Part shown: one piece after another, positions 27,087 through 36,475 of the stretch
Numbering within the stretch: position 1 is the stretch's first letter
How the letters are laid out: each line of letters opens with the position of its first letter
Source of the DNA: Pseudomonadota bacterium
GTDB taxonomy: Bacteria > Desulfobacterota > Desulfobulbia > Desulfobulbales > Desulfocapsaceae
Direction: 5' to 3'
Assembly: GCA_018820855.1 (NCBI GenBank)
Contig: JAHJNL010000012.1
Span: 1-41,443, forward strand
DNA: 41,443 nt
The notes under the pieces: model-generated
Told to the model about the DNA's origin: nothing
The model's database searches: none
Seen by the model: only the letters and a program-made list of their open reading frames with translations
Made by a program: the position numbers and the translations under genes

Positions 27087-29726
27087 ATGGTCTCTCTCCG
27101 TCTCCGTACAATTCTCTTTTCAATCTTCTCCCTGATAACGGTTCTGCTGACAGGCACGATTATCTTTTTTTATACCCAGTCAATCAGGGAACAGGCCGTT
27201 CAGGGCATCACTCAGTGGGGAAAATCTCTTTCTTCAAGCGCCTCCGCAATTATTGTCGATTATATCATTGAAGAAGATTACGCCGGCCTCCAGGAGATCG
27301 TCAGTGGATATGCCGATACCCCCTTAATTCTACGCGCCCTTATCATCGATCCGGAGGCAACCATTCTGGCCGATTCGCAATCTTCTGATTTTGGCAGCCG
27401 TCTCCCCCTGCTTGGCAATGAGGCCTTTCTGAAGCAGGACCAGGCATCCGTCTTCGTGGAACAGCATCCAGACTCATTCACGGTGACCACCCCTCTCCTC
27501 TTTGATGAAGTATCGTTCGGCTATGTCCATGTGGTTATTTCCAAACAGCCCCTGCTCGACCAACTCCGAAACCTGAAGAAAAAGACAATCCAGGCCGGAA
27601 TTTTCTGGGGAGCAGTCTGCCTCTTATTCAGCTGGTTTCTGTCTCGATTCCTCACCCGATCATTGGAAAAAATCGCCGGAGTTGCTGAAAAAATAGCCCA
27701 AGGTTCCTATCAGTTAGAATCTCAGCAGAAAGGGATCGTAGAAATAGAAAATCTCTGCACCAGCCTCCACGACATGTCTTCAACCTTAGAGGAAAGAGAA
27801 AATCTCCTTCTGGCTTCGGAAAAAAAGTACCGGGAAATTTTCGAAAATGCCATAGAAGGTATCTTCCAGGCAACCATGGAAGGCAGGTTCATGACAGTCA
27901 ATCCCAGGATGGCTATTCTTCTTGGCTACAACACTGTGCAAGAACTTATCCACCACATTACAGACATCGGCAACCAGCTTTTTGTGGAACCTCAAGATCT
28001 GCGTTACCTCCAGGACCTCCTTACTCGCGAAAGCACGGTATTCGGATTCGAGACCCGTCTTGTGCAAAAGACGGGGCAGATTATCTGGGTCTCCCTCAAT
28101 GTCCATGTTGTCACAGATGCAGACGGCACCCCTCGATACCTTGAAGGACTCATCGAAGACATTAGCGAACGCAAGGAATCCAGTGAAGAACTGCTGGCGG
28201 AACGGGAACGGCTGAGTGTGACATTGAGAAGTATCGGTGACGCTGTCATTACCACTGATATCGCCGGTAAAATCACACTGATGAACAAGGTAGCAGAATC
28301 ACTGACCCACTGGTCACAGGAGGAGGCGGCAGGCCTTGCTCTGGAAAAAGTATTCCGGATTATCGACCGCAAAAACGGGGCTCCGTGTGAAAATCCGGCA
28401 ACCAAAGTCCTTACCAGCGGTCTCGTTGAACATATTGCAAATGACACCATCCTCATCGACAAAGAGGGCAAGGAAAAGTTTATTTCCGACAGCGCCGCCC
28501 CGATACGAGATAAAGAAAGCAACATCATCGGTGTAGTCATCGTTTTTCGTGACGTAACGGAAAACAACAGGATGGAAGAAGAACTCCTGAAGGTAAAAAA
28601 ACTCGAATCAGTAGGAATTCTGGCTGGCGGTATCGCTCATGATTTTAACAATATTCTGGCAGCCATTGTTGGTAATATCAACCTGGCCCTCTTGGACGAC
28701 AGTATCAAATCCCATACCAGGAAACTGTTGATCGGAGCTGAAAAGGCGTCCCTCAGGGCCAAGAATCTCACCCTCCAGCTGCTCACCTTTGCAAAAGGCG
28801 GAGAACCGGTAAAAGAAACTTCCTCTGTCGCAGAAATCATCACAGATTCTGCCGACTTTGTCCTGCACGGATCAAATGTCGTCTGCCGCTATAATTTCAC
28901 GGAAGATTTATGGCTGGTGGACATCGACAAGGGGCAGATGAGCCAGGTGATCCAGAACATCATCATCAACAGTCGCCATGCCATGCCCAAAGGAGGAACC
29001 ATTGACGTTCGGTGTGAAAATGTTTTCTCAAACAACATTGGCAATTCCCTGCAGACTTCCCCGCAAAAAGGCATCAAGATCACCATCAGCGACACAGGGA
29101 TCGGTATTCCAGCTGATGTCATCGATAGGATTTTCGACCCCTATTTTTCTACCAGTCAGAAGGGAAGCGGCCTGGGCCTGGCCATCAGCAATTCTATTAT
29201 CAGAAAACATGACGGCAGGATCTTTGCGCAATCAACCCCTGGCAAGCAAACAACTTTCACCATTTTCCTCCCGGCCTCCACTCACCACGAAAAGCCCATG
29301 GAACCTGCTGAAAAACATAGAAAAAGTGTGCAATCCGCGCGAATCTTGGTGATGGATGATGAAGAGCTGGTCAGAGATGTTGCCGCAGCCATGCTTGTCC
29401 AGTTGGGCCATACCCCCATCCTGGTCAACGACGGCACAGAAGCTCTGAAAACCTATCAGGATCAGATGGATAAAAACGAGCCGGTGCATGCGGTCATCAT
29501 GGATCTCACCATACCTGGTGGTGTAGGGGGAAAAGATGCGGTTCAGGATATCCTGGCCATAGATGCAAAGGCCCGGGTCATTGTCTCCTCCGGCTACTCA
29601 AATGATCCGATCATGGCCAACTGTCAACAGTACGGTTTTGTCGCAGCAGTTGTGAAGCCCTACCAGATAAAAGAGCTTGAGAAAATATTAGAACTGGCCC
29701 TGGCAGTTGCAGAGGAGGACAGCTAA
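27087..29726 (+). CDS. Hybrid sensor histidine kinase (periplasmic sensor-PAS-PAS-HisKA-HATPase-REC)
   Basis: 879 residues. Two membrane segments (about 8-30 and 170-192) enclose a periplasmic domain of about 140 residues. A HAMP-like stretch and two PAS domains follow (about 245-365 and 370-495; EIFENAIEGIFQATMEGRF, LRSIGDAVITTDIAGKI). The phospho-His is H518 in GIAHDFNNILAAIVGN. The ATPase has DTGIGIPADVIDRIFDPYF and GSGLGLAI. A C-terminal receiver has MDDEELVRDVA and phospho-Asp D806 in VIMDLTIPGG, with the conserved KPY. No separate response regulator with an output domain is adjacent, so phosphate may pass by an HPt protein. Confidence 0.93.
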   Translation: MVSLRLRTILFSIFSLITVLLTGTIIFFYTQSIREQAVQGITQWGKSLSSSASAIIVDYIIEEDYAGLQEIVSGYADTPLILRALIIDPEATILADSQSSDFGSRLPLLGNEAFLKQDQASVFVEQHPDSFTVTTPLLFDEVSFGYVHVVISKQPLLDQLRNLKKKTIQAGIFWGAVCLLFSWFLSRFLTRSLEKIAGVAEKIAQGSYQLESQQKGIVEIENLCTSLHDMSSTLEERENLLLASEKKYREIFENAIEGIFQATMEGRFMTVNPRMAILLGYNTVQELIHHITDIGNQLFVEPQDLRYLQDLLTRESTVFGFETRLVQKTGQIIWVSLNVHVVTDADGTPRYLEGLIEDISERKESSEELLAERERLSVTLRSIGDAVITTDIAGKITLMNKVAESLTHWSQEEAAGLALEKVFRIIDRKNGAPCENPATKVLTSGLVEHIANDTILIDKEGKEKFISDSAAPIRDKESNIIGVVIVFRDVTENNRMEEELLKVKKLESVGILAGGIAHDFNNILAAIVGNINLALLDDSIKSHTRKLLIGAEKASLRAKNLTLQLLTFAKGGEPVKETSSVAEIITDSADFVLHGSNVVCRYNFTEDLWLVDIDKGQMSQVIQNIIINSRHAMPKGGTIDVRCENVFSNNIGNSLQTSPQKGIKITISDTGIGIPADVIDRIFDPYFSTSQKGSGLGLAISNSIIRKHDGRIFAQSTPGKQTTFTIFLPASTHHEKPMEPAEKHRKSVQSARILVMDDEELVRDVAAAMLVQLGHTPILVNDGTEALKTYQDQMDKNEPVHAVIMDLTIPGGVGGKDAVQDILAIDAKARVIVSSGYSNDPIMANCQQYGFVAAVVKPYQIKELEKILELALAVAEEDS

Positions 29727-29731
29727 GCCGT

Positions 29732-30574
29732 TCAGTTGCGATTATGATCTCGTCCCTGCCTCCGCCACTTTCCATCAAGAAAGAGATAATGGGGAGAAAA
29801 ACGTGACTTATAATTCATGGCAGCCACCTCTTCGATGTAATAACCAAGATACAGATAACTGATATTCAACTGGAGACAAATCTTGACCAAGGTCAGGATA
29901 TTGAAAGTACCCAAACTGCGGTCAGACTCATCCGGATCAAAATAGAAGTAGACTGCGTTCATCCAGTTCTCTCCCATATCGACAATGGCATTTCCAACCA
30001 GCCGCCCCTGCAGACGAAATCGGATTTCCATTCCTGAAACAATCCGATTGAGGAAAAATCCCTCATAGTAGGACTGAGCGTCATTATTTTTATGGGGATA
30101 CCGCCTGCAGAGAAATTTCTGACAGAGGGCAACATTCTCTTCACTGAGTTCCAGAGGAGAAAATTCTATTTCCAGGTCCTGATTTTTTTTCAGCACCCGA
30201 CGCTGATTCCGATTCGGCACAAATGTCGCGGGATGAAGACGAATGGGGATACATGCAGAACAGTCCGGACAATGCATAGTATAGAGACAGTTGCCATTGC
30301 GCCGATACCCGGAGGCCAAAAATATCTCCATGGTTCGATCCGGCAGGGGGCCGAAAAGAGCCTGGTAAAATATCGCCACTCTGGGAAGATGGTAAGGACA
30401 GCTTACAGCCATCTCCACAAAATAATGTCCCAGCTGAGATTCCAACTGGGCAGACTCCCGCGCACACTGTTCATCATAAAGCGACACAGCAACACCAACA
30501 TTTTTTTCTTCGCAATACTTCATCAAAAACACGACTAATTTGAGTAACCCTCCAGACCGTAAAAGGTTGCCCAT
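29732..30574 (-). CDS. bpt: Aspartate/glutamate leucyl- (arginyl-) tRNA-protein transferase
   Basis: 280 residues. It adds Leu or Arg to the N-terminus of proteins to mark them for N-degron degradation. ATE N-domain features: SCPYHLPRVAIFY and FLASGYRRNGNCLYTMHCPDCSACIPIRL with its Cys pairs; C-domain: NRIVSGMEIRFRLQGRLVGNAIVDM, YFYFDPDESDRSLGTFNIL and YLGYYIEEVAAMNYKSRF. The Bpt type is more likely than Ate in bacteria. The start is uncertain: an internal ATG at 30523 (MKYCEEKN) is an alternative. Stop-to-stop distance to the convergent kinase gene is only 5 bp. Confidence 0.87.
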   Translation of the reverse strand: MGNLLRSGGLLKLVVFLMKYCEEKNVGVAVSLYDEQCARESAQLESQLGHYFVEMAVSCPYHLPRVAIFYQALFGPLPDRTMEIFLASGYRRNGNCLYTMHCPDCSACIPIRLHPATFVPNRNQRRVLKKNQDLEIEFSPLELSEENVALCQKFLCRRYPHKNNDAQSYYEGFFLNRIVSGMEIRFRLQGRLVGNAIVDMGENWMNAVYFYFDPDESDRSLGTFNILTLVKICLQLNISYLYLGYYIEEVAAMNYKSRFSPHYLFLDGKWRRQGRDHNRN

Positions 30575-30630
30575 TTATATATTACAAAATCCTATTACCT
30601 ATCCTCGATATTGCAGGAGCTCCCTCCCCC

Positions 30631-31980
30631 CTAGACAAGGCCTTGATCCAGCATGGCATTCACCACCTTGACAAAGCCTGCGATATTAGCGCCGGCAACA
30701 TAATTGCCCTTTACCCCATAGCTCTCACCGGCATCAAGACAGGTTTTATGGATGGACTTCATGATTTGTTTCAATCGGCTATCCACCTCTTCCCGAGGCC
30801 AGGCCAGCCGCATGGAATTCTGGGCCATTTCCAGTCCGGAAACAGCGACCCCACCGGCATTGGCCGCCTTGCCCGGCGCATACAGCAGACGGTGTTCTAT
30901 AAAAAGGTCCACAGCCTCGGGTACCGATGGCATATTGGCGCCTTCACTGATCAGCATGATCCCGTTGTGCACCAGATTTTCTCCATCCCTGCCGCTGATC
31001 TCGTTCTGGGTGGCACAGGGAAAGGCACAATCCGCCTTATGAGCCCAGAGCGGATTATAATCAAGTGTTGAATCAACAGGGGTATAAACCGCTTCCGGAT
31101 AAGCTTCCGCATACTCAGCGATACGTCCCCGGCGAAAATTTTTCAACTGCTGAATAAAAGCCAATTTTTCCAAGTCGATCCCCTGTTCGTCATAAATATA
31201 ACCGGAAGAATCGGACAAGGTCAACACCCGCCCCCCCAACTCGATCAATTTCTCTATGGTAAACTGGGCAACATTCCCTGATCCTGAGACTAGGCAGGTC
31301 TTCCCTGCAAAAGTTTCTTCCCGGGTGGCCAGCATCTCTGCAGCGAAATAGACGGTGCCGTAACCTGTGGCCTCGGGCCGGATCAGGCTGCCGCCCCAGT
31401 CCAGGCTTTTGCCGGTGAGGACACCGGTAAATTCGTTGCTCAATTTTTTATACATGCCGAAGAGATATCCGATCTCCCTGGCCCCCACCCCGATATCCCC
31501 GGCAGGAACATCGGTGTTCGGCCCGATATGACGAAAAAGCTCAGCCATGAATGCCTGACAAAAGCGCATGACCTCAGCATCCGACTTCCCCTTGGGATTG
31601 AAGTCAGATCCGCCCTTGCCCCCGCCCATGGCCAGAGTGGTCAGGGAATTCTTAAACACCTGTTCAAATGCGAGAAACTTGATGATGCCAAGATTCACAG
31701 AAGGATGAAAGCGCAGACCTCCCTTATACGGGCCGATGGCCGAATTCATCTCCACCCGAAAACCACGGTTGACATGGACCTGTCCGTCATCATCCATCCA
31801 GGGCACCCGGAACATGATCACCCGCTCGGGTTCCGTGATACGGGCCAGGATTGCCTGTTTTCTATATTCAGGATTTTTTTCGAGTACCGGTTTTACCGTC
31901 TCCAGAACCTCGTCAACGGCCTGATGAAACTCGCGCTGTTCAGGATCTTTATTTTTTATCACGCTGAGTATCTCATCCAT
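30631..31980 (-). CDS. gdhA: NADP-type glutamate dehydrogenase
   Basis: 449 residues from the ATG at 31980, preceded by GGAGGAATGT, an excellent ribosome site. It reductively aminates 2-oxoglutarate to glutamate. Substrate region NSAIGPYKGGLRFHPSVN and GGGKGGSDFNPKGKSD (catalytic Lys), NTDVPAGDIGVGAREIGYLFG, then the Rossmann loop GSGNVAQFT. Hexameric family I length. Its neighbour upstream on the same strand is the receiver-PEP-binding fusion, 155 bp away, and bpt follows 56 bp downstream. Confidence 0.96.
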   Translation of the reverse strand: MDEILSVIKNKDPEQREFHQAVDEVLETVKPVLEKNPEYRKQAILARITEPERVIMFRVPWMDDDGQVHVNRGFRVEMNSAIGPYKGGLRFHPSVNLGIIKFLAFEQVFKNSLTTLAMGGGKGGSDFNPKGKSDAEVMRFCQAFMAELFRHIGPNTDVPAGDIGVGAREIGYLFGMYKKLSNEFTGVLTGKSLDWGGSLIRPEATGYGTVYFAAEMLATREETFAGKTCLVSGSGNVAQFTIEKLIELGGRVLTLSDSSGYIYDEQGIDLEKLAFIQQLKNFRRGRIAEYAEAYPEAVYTPVDSTLDYNPLWAHKADCAFPCATQNEISGRDGENLVHNGIMLISEGANMPSVPEAVDLFIEHRLLYAPGKAANAGGVAVSGLEMAQNSMRLAWPREEVDSRLKQIMKSIHKTCLDAGESYGVKGNYVAGANIAGFVKVVNAMLDQGLV

Positions 31981-32135
31981 ACATTCCTCCATAAAAAAGC
32001 ATATCCAGTACCTGAACAAACAAAGTGTTCAAACCCCGGTTCATTGCAAAAAGACTGTCAGCCATCAATATTCAGCTTTCATCCTGTAATGTTGCATATT
32101 ATTTTCGCTTGAGCAACGAGCTGATAATACAACAG

Positions 32136-35100
32136 TTACTTGCCACTCGCCGGACAAATTTCACCAGGTCGGGATCCTCCGCCTTTTGCATATAAAACAG
32201 CCACCTCTTCTTTCCCGTTACACTTCATGACAAAAGGATGCGGCAGGCGAATGTGACGGACAAAGGGCCCCTCCCCTGCTATTTCCTGCTGCAGGAGCCA
32301 CTGCCAGTTCAGACAGTCCGTCCTCTCCCTGCTGCCGCACTTTTCGGAGCTTCCATCTGCCTGTTCCGTAATTGTGAGATAGGGAATCCCCAGCGAGGTA
32401 ATATTTTGAAAAAAATGGGACCCCTGCGATGGGTCAACATGAAGGGTTGCATTCTGCAGTTCAATGATTGCCCCCACTCCGGAGATATCACGCCACTGTA
32501 CCGGTACTCCAAGCCAGGGGTCGGCAGAGCCCCAGCGACCTGGCCCGATGAGCAGGTAGCGGCGTTCCTCGGCCTGCAGCCTGGAATTGAGCGCACTGAT
32601 TTCTTCTGCTATTTTTTGCGTCTCGGCAGCATTGAAGGTATCGGGCCTGACGACAACGATATCCGCCATATTTTCAAACCGTCCGTGACCAAGACAGGCC
32701 GTGGAAAAACAGAATGCCGCATCAATGTCCAAAGGACAGACAGAGACATCAGCATATTCTCCTCCGGTGACCATAGGCCGCATCTGCAGAAAAAAGAATT
32801 CACTCCTGTTTATCTTTTCATCCAGGCGCACCGCAAATTCGATCTCCACCTCACAGCCCATCCCCCGCTTGCCAAGATCGAGAAGCTCCTGCAGAATCTC
32901 GGGCAACGGGTAAAGCTGATGCTTGAGTATCTTGGCAAAGGTGAGGATTTTGAGACCGGGCAACACAGAATCACGAATCCGGTTTTCCTCAGGAAGATAG
33001 GTGGAGGCAAGCAGTTGCACCGGCCCTTCCTGTTCTGCATCCTGCACTTCACGCCGTACCAGATTTGACGCTTCTCTATCCAGATATTGGGAACGGCTCA
33101 TATCAAGGGCATAGAACTGTCGCTGACAGTTTCCCAGTATATCCTCGACTGTGGAGAACTGCACCAGGTGTTCAGGATGGGACGGAGAAAAACGCAGGGA
33201 TTTTTCTCCCTCGACCACGGTCTTGCCCACTCCCATGGCAATATGGCATATTCCATCCTTAGCCTTCATCTTCATAATCGGATAAAAATTGTGCGACTGG
33301 GCAACACCCGAGATATCAGGATACCAGTAACCACCGTACGCATCGCCCACTATCTGCTGAATGATCACAGCCATGGAATCCTCCCGTCCTTTTTCGGCCA
33401 TTTTGGAAAAGGCACGGGGGCCTTCAAACCAGGTGGAGGCATAGACAAGCTTTACTGCCCGTTCCAGATTCTGACAACGGATGGAGAGATCGGGATGATT
33501 ATTGGGCAGAAAATACGTGGAATAGAGCCCGGCATAAGGTTTGAACTGGGCATCTTCGAGAAGGCTCGAGGAACGGACGGACAGGGGAAAGGTCACCCGG
33601 GAAAGAAAGGCCCGTAAATCTGCCCGCAACCAATCAGGAAGCTCGGCTGCCAGGAATCGATTGCCAATGGTCTCATCATCCTCTTCCCTGAAGATAAAGT
33701 TGTTCATCCCGATGAAATCATCAAAGCCGTCTGCAGTAATGACACAGGTCTTGGGCAGACTGACATTGTTTTCCGCCAGAGTCCGGTGAGAGCCCCGTGC
33801 CTGCTGCAACTGCATCCACATGAAGGCCAGGCCACGTGCTTTGCCGCCCATGGAGCCGTCTCCGATCTTTACAAAATCCATAATCTCCGGGTCATAATGT
33901 TCCCGGGAAAACCTGACAACTATTCCCTGTTGCCGCAGCCTGCGCAAGGCATGAACTTTGAAGATGATATCCTCGCGCATATCGGTACAGCTCTTGATCC
34001 CGCCGATATGGTCACGGTGAAGACGGGTTGCCAGGGCCACCTCGGCACGGGCCATCACCCAGTTGGAAAAATGATTACGCTCTGCATGATAGCGCAGGGA
34101 GGTATCCGGAATAGTACGGAGCTGTTCTTCAAACTCGGAAAGATTTGAGGCACGGCCTATGGCTGTACCGTCCGGCTGGCGAAAGACAAAATCTCCGAAG
34201 CCGAGATAATTGAGGAAAAAAGAGTGGAGCTCCTCTTTGATATCAGGAGAATTCTTATCGAGAAAGACGGCAGGGATGGCCTCGGCCCGCGTCCTGTTTA
34301 CAGGTTCGGAAGAAAGCATCAACAGGGGCAGATCATACACCTCTTCCCGTACGGCCTCCATGAAGCGCACTCCGGCCTCCGCATCCATTGCCCCCTGCCT
34401 GGGAAAGCGCACGTCGGATATTATGCCAAAGACATAGGGCTTATAGGCCTCGTACAAAGTCATTGCCTCTTCATAATTAATGGCGCTGAGAATCTTGGGA
34501 CGGGCGCGCATACGCAGCAGTCGATGCCGTTCATTAAGGCTCTCATCAAGGACACTCTGGGTCTGGCGTACGACTTCATGATAGATGAGAGGGAGAAAAA
34601 ACGATCTGTACACCGGGGAATCCTCGACAAGGATAATCACTCTGACCATGGCCCTTGTCGTATCGGCATCCACATTAACATGGTCTTCAAAATTCTTGAT
34701 CACAGCCAACAGAAGATCTGCCTCACAGCACCAGAGAAAGATATTATCGATGGACTGGCAGTCGACCCGCTCCGGCAAAGGATAAATTCCCTGCAGGCTG
34801 TGGGAGAGAAGAACCACCTGCTGGGTGGGACGGATATTCTTGATTGCAGAGCCAAGAGTAAAGGCATCCATACCGCCGACATTGGGCATGGTTATCACCA
34901 GATCAAATGATCGCCGCCGTAAAGCTTCCAGGGCCTCCCGTCCTGAAGAGACCAGAGTCAGACGGGGCGGGCCGCTCAGGTTCAGGCCCTGATATTCATG
35001 AACAATCCGGGTGGCAAGAGAACCGTCCTCTTCCATGATAAAAGCATCATAAGGACTGGAGACCAGAAGAATCTCCCGCACCTTAAAAGGCATGAGCTCA

Positions 35101-35159
35101 TCAAAGATCTTAAAATGGGGATCAAAATCAGAGATCATTCTTCCGGAATCAAGACGCAT
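32136..35159 (-). CDS. Receiver-PEP/pyruvate-binding domain fusion protein
   Basis: 1007 residues from the ATG at 35159 (GGGAG about 10 nt before); an in-frame GTG at 35234 would add 25. A receiver-like domain at about 20-160 has lost its phospho-Asp (VITMPNVGGMDAF). A second receiver (about 175-330) has VEDSPVY and a possible phospho-Asp in IISDVRFPRQG. The C-terminal half resembles the PEP synthase/PPDK ATP-grasp domain: GDGSMGGKARGLAFM, SVRSSSLLEDAQFKPYAGLYST, GVGKTVVEGE and FFLQMRPMV. The phospho-His swivel domain and the PEP-binding barrel are missing, so it cannot be a normal PEP synthase. Perhaps a signalling phosphotransferase responding to PEP, pyruvate or ATP. The domain pattern recurs in Desulfobacterota and Bacteroidetes. 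Confidence 0.82.
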   Translation of the reverse strand: MRLDSGRMISDFDPHFKIFDELMPFKVREILLVSSPYDAFIMEEDGSLATRIVHEYQGLNLSGPPRLTLVSSGREALEALRRRSFDLVITMPNVGGMDAFTLGSAIKNIRPTQQVVLLSHSLQGIYPLPERVDCQSIDNIFLWCCEADLLLAVIKNFEDHVNVDADTTRAMVRVIILVEDSPVYRSFFLPLIYHEVVRQTQSVLDESLNERHRLLRMRARPKILSAINYEEAMTLYEAYKPYVFGIISDVRFPRQGAMDAEAGVRFMEAVREEVYDLPLLMLSSEPVNRTRAEAIPAVFLDKNSPDIKEELHSFFLNYLGFGDFVFRQPDGTAIGRASNLSEFEEQLRTIPDTSLRYHAERNHFSNWVMARAEVALATRLHRDHIGGIKSCTDMREDIIFKVHALRRLRQQGIVVRFSREHYDPEIMDFVKIGDGSMGGKARGLAFMWMQLQQARGSHRTLAENNVSLPKTCVITADGFDDFIGMNNFIFREEDDETIGNRFLAAELPDWLRADLRAFLSRVTFPLSVRSSSLLEDAQFKPYAGLYSTYFLPNNHPDLSIRCQNLERAVKLVYASTWFEGPRAFSKMAEKGREDSMAVIIQQIVGDAYGGYWYPDISGVAQSHNFYPIMKMKAKDGICHIAMGVGKTVVEGEKSLRFSPSHPEHLVQFSTVEDILGNCQRQFYALDMSRSQYLDREASNLVRREVQDAEQEGPVQLLASTYLPEENRIRDSVLPGLKILTFAKILKHQLYPLPEILQELLDLGKRGMGCEVEIEFAVRLDEKINRSEFFFLQMRPMVTGGEYADVSVCPLDIDAAFCFSTACLGHGRFENMADIVVVRPDTFNAAETQKIAEEISALNSRLQAEERRYLLIGPGRWGSADPWLGVPVQWRDISGVGAIIELQNATLHVDPSQGSHFFQNITSLGIPYLTITEQADGSSEKCGSRERTDCLNWQWLLQQEIAGEGPFVRHIRLPHPFVMKCNGKEEVAVLYAKGGGSRPGEICPASGK

Positions 35160-35746
35160 ACAGAGTTTTCTCCCTTCCTCTTCTTGAATAGACAGGCTCC
35201 CAAGACCTCCTGTGCCGGCACAATCCGTCACCAAATCAATATATCACACATACACTCTCCATGGGAACACTCCATTTGGCCAGAATCCCTGACAAAGATC
35301 ATCGTGCAGGGTTACCAGATGGGATGGATTCAGTTGGTAATGGTTGAGCGGACACGTTTTCGAAGCAGACTGGATAAGAGCTGACGGGTTAAGGCATGTG
35401 CTCCGATGTCTGTCTACCTCTCGTTACTTGGTATTTCTACTGGATTTCTTATGAGATTCTATTCAGAGTTGCTGTGAAAATGGGTAAATATACCCATAGA
35501 AAAATTCGCCTATCTATGGTTAGGTGAATGGAAATTCACTTTTGGACGGATACCAGGGGCATGGCTTGTTTTCCATGTTGTCTATTTTAATATCGCAATA
35601 AGTGGAACAATCAACGGCAAAAGTAATAAGTGGAAAGTTTTTTCCACTTTAGACACCTCAATATAAGAATAAGTGGAAAAAAGCGGAATCTATTACAATC
35701 AATATGCTGGAAAGTTTCCACTTATTACCAATGTTAGCATAACAAT
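35160..35746. other. Chromosome-island junction, gene-free
   Basis: About 590 bp. Base composition drops from near 50 percent GC to clearly AT-rich here. A palindromic patch (ATGGGTA and TACCCAT near 35484-35501), an imperfect hairpin around ATTCGCCTA/TTAGGTGAAT (about 35506-35527) and the repeated AAGTGGAA motifs starting at 35597 are present. No gene is seen. A 13-bp palindrome (TGTTAGCATAACA, 35732-35744) abuts the next start. Confidence 0.55.
35597..35738. repeat. Repeated AATAAGTGGAAA motif, forming an attC-like imperfect palindrome
   Basis: Direct copies start at 35597, 35625 and 35668; inverted copies are at 35641-35649 (shortened) and 35715-35726. The outer pair is a 14-bp perfect inverted repeat (GTAATAAGTGGAAA at 35623-35636, complement at 35715-35728). 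Outside it lie TCAAC on the left (about 35611) and GTTAGC on the right (35733). This matches the outline of an integron attC (R and L boxes, about 125 bp), ending just before the next gene. The right end TTCCACTTATTACCAATGTT resembles that of the site at 37380-37511. The extra copies also allow a repressor-binding array. Confidence 0.4.
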
Positions 35747-36418
35747 ATGATCCCAATTGCATACAATAATGAAAAAGTCTTCGGTGATGAAGATGAATTT
35801 AAAGATTACCTATTAAATACATGTATTAATCATAAAGCATCAGGTAGAGCTTTAGCGTTTGCATTTATCGTTTATGACCTTAATAATCCGCAAATATCTA
35901 AGGTACTAAAAGACCAAGATTATTGGGATGCTTTGAATAATTTATCTGGTAAATATCTTAGTGTTTTTTATTTTGACAAACCCAAAACAAGACGACGTAA
36001 CTATTCTCCTTGTAGAAATAGTAATATGTTTGAGTATATGACTTCATGTGGAACGGTGAGCACACCACAAACAGTCAACGAGTTCATTAGGAAAACGTTT
36101 AATGTCCAAAATAGCTTGCGTGAACCTTTCGTAATCTTTTTCCAAACCGAAGAAGACACAATTATTCAAAGCTTTATAGTAGAATTGCAAAAAGAAAAAA
36201 TTGAAAGTGCATTTCTCGAACTAAAAAAGCACATTGAAAATGCTGTTGAATCCGTTGAAAATGTAGATCCCCAGAACTTTGGTAATAATGAAACGATCTA
36301 CTCTCTAATAGAAAATAGTGCCCAAAATGGGCAATTTATCAGATTTGTGAAAAGCAAATTATATAAACCAATTTCAATTATTACTACAGTTGGCAGTTTC
36401 ATTAAGTTCTTTGTTTAA
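35747..36418 (+). CDS. Unknown cytosolic protein, first gene of a two-gene cassette
   Basis: 223 residues, AT-rich codons unlike the chromosomal genes to the left. No signal peptide or clear membrane segment. The first half reads as alternating strands and helices (RALAFAFIVYDL, KYLSVFYFDKP, REPFVIFFQTEED), perhaps an alpha/beta sensor or thioredoxin-like fold. A helical stretch (about 145-175, FIVELQKEKIESAFLELKK) follows, and the end is hydrophobic and basic. I do not recognise the family. No Shine-Dalgarno site precedes the ATG; a palindrome ends 2 nt before it, so the transcript may be leaderless or the start differs. The next gene follows after 57 bp in the same direction. Confidence 0.65.
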   Translation: MIPIAYNNEKVFGDEDEFKDYLLNTCINHKASGRALAFAFIVYDLNNPQISKVLKDQDYWDALNNLSGKYLSVFYFDKPKTRRRNYSPCRNSNMFEYMTSCGTVSTPQTVNEFIRKTFNVQNSLREPFVIFFQTEEDTIIQSFIVELQKEKIESAFLELKKHIENAVESVENVDPQNFGNNETIYSLIENSAQNGQFIRFVKSKLYKPISIITTVGSFIKFFV

Positions 36419-36475
36419 AACAATAAAATTCTAGAAACAAGTCGGCACCAAACAAACTATATATTGGAGTAAACA

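Noticed and set aside
35506-35527. GTTAGGT near the island edge as an attC R' box
   Set aside because: It matches GTTRRRY but only sits in a short local hairpin, with no partner TAAC box upstream.
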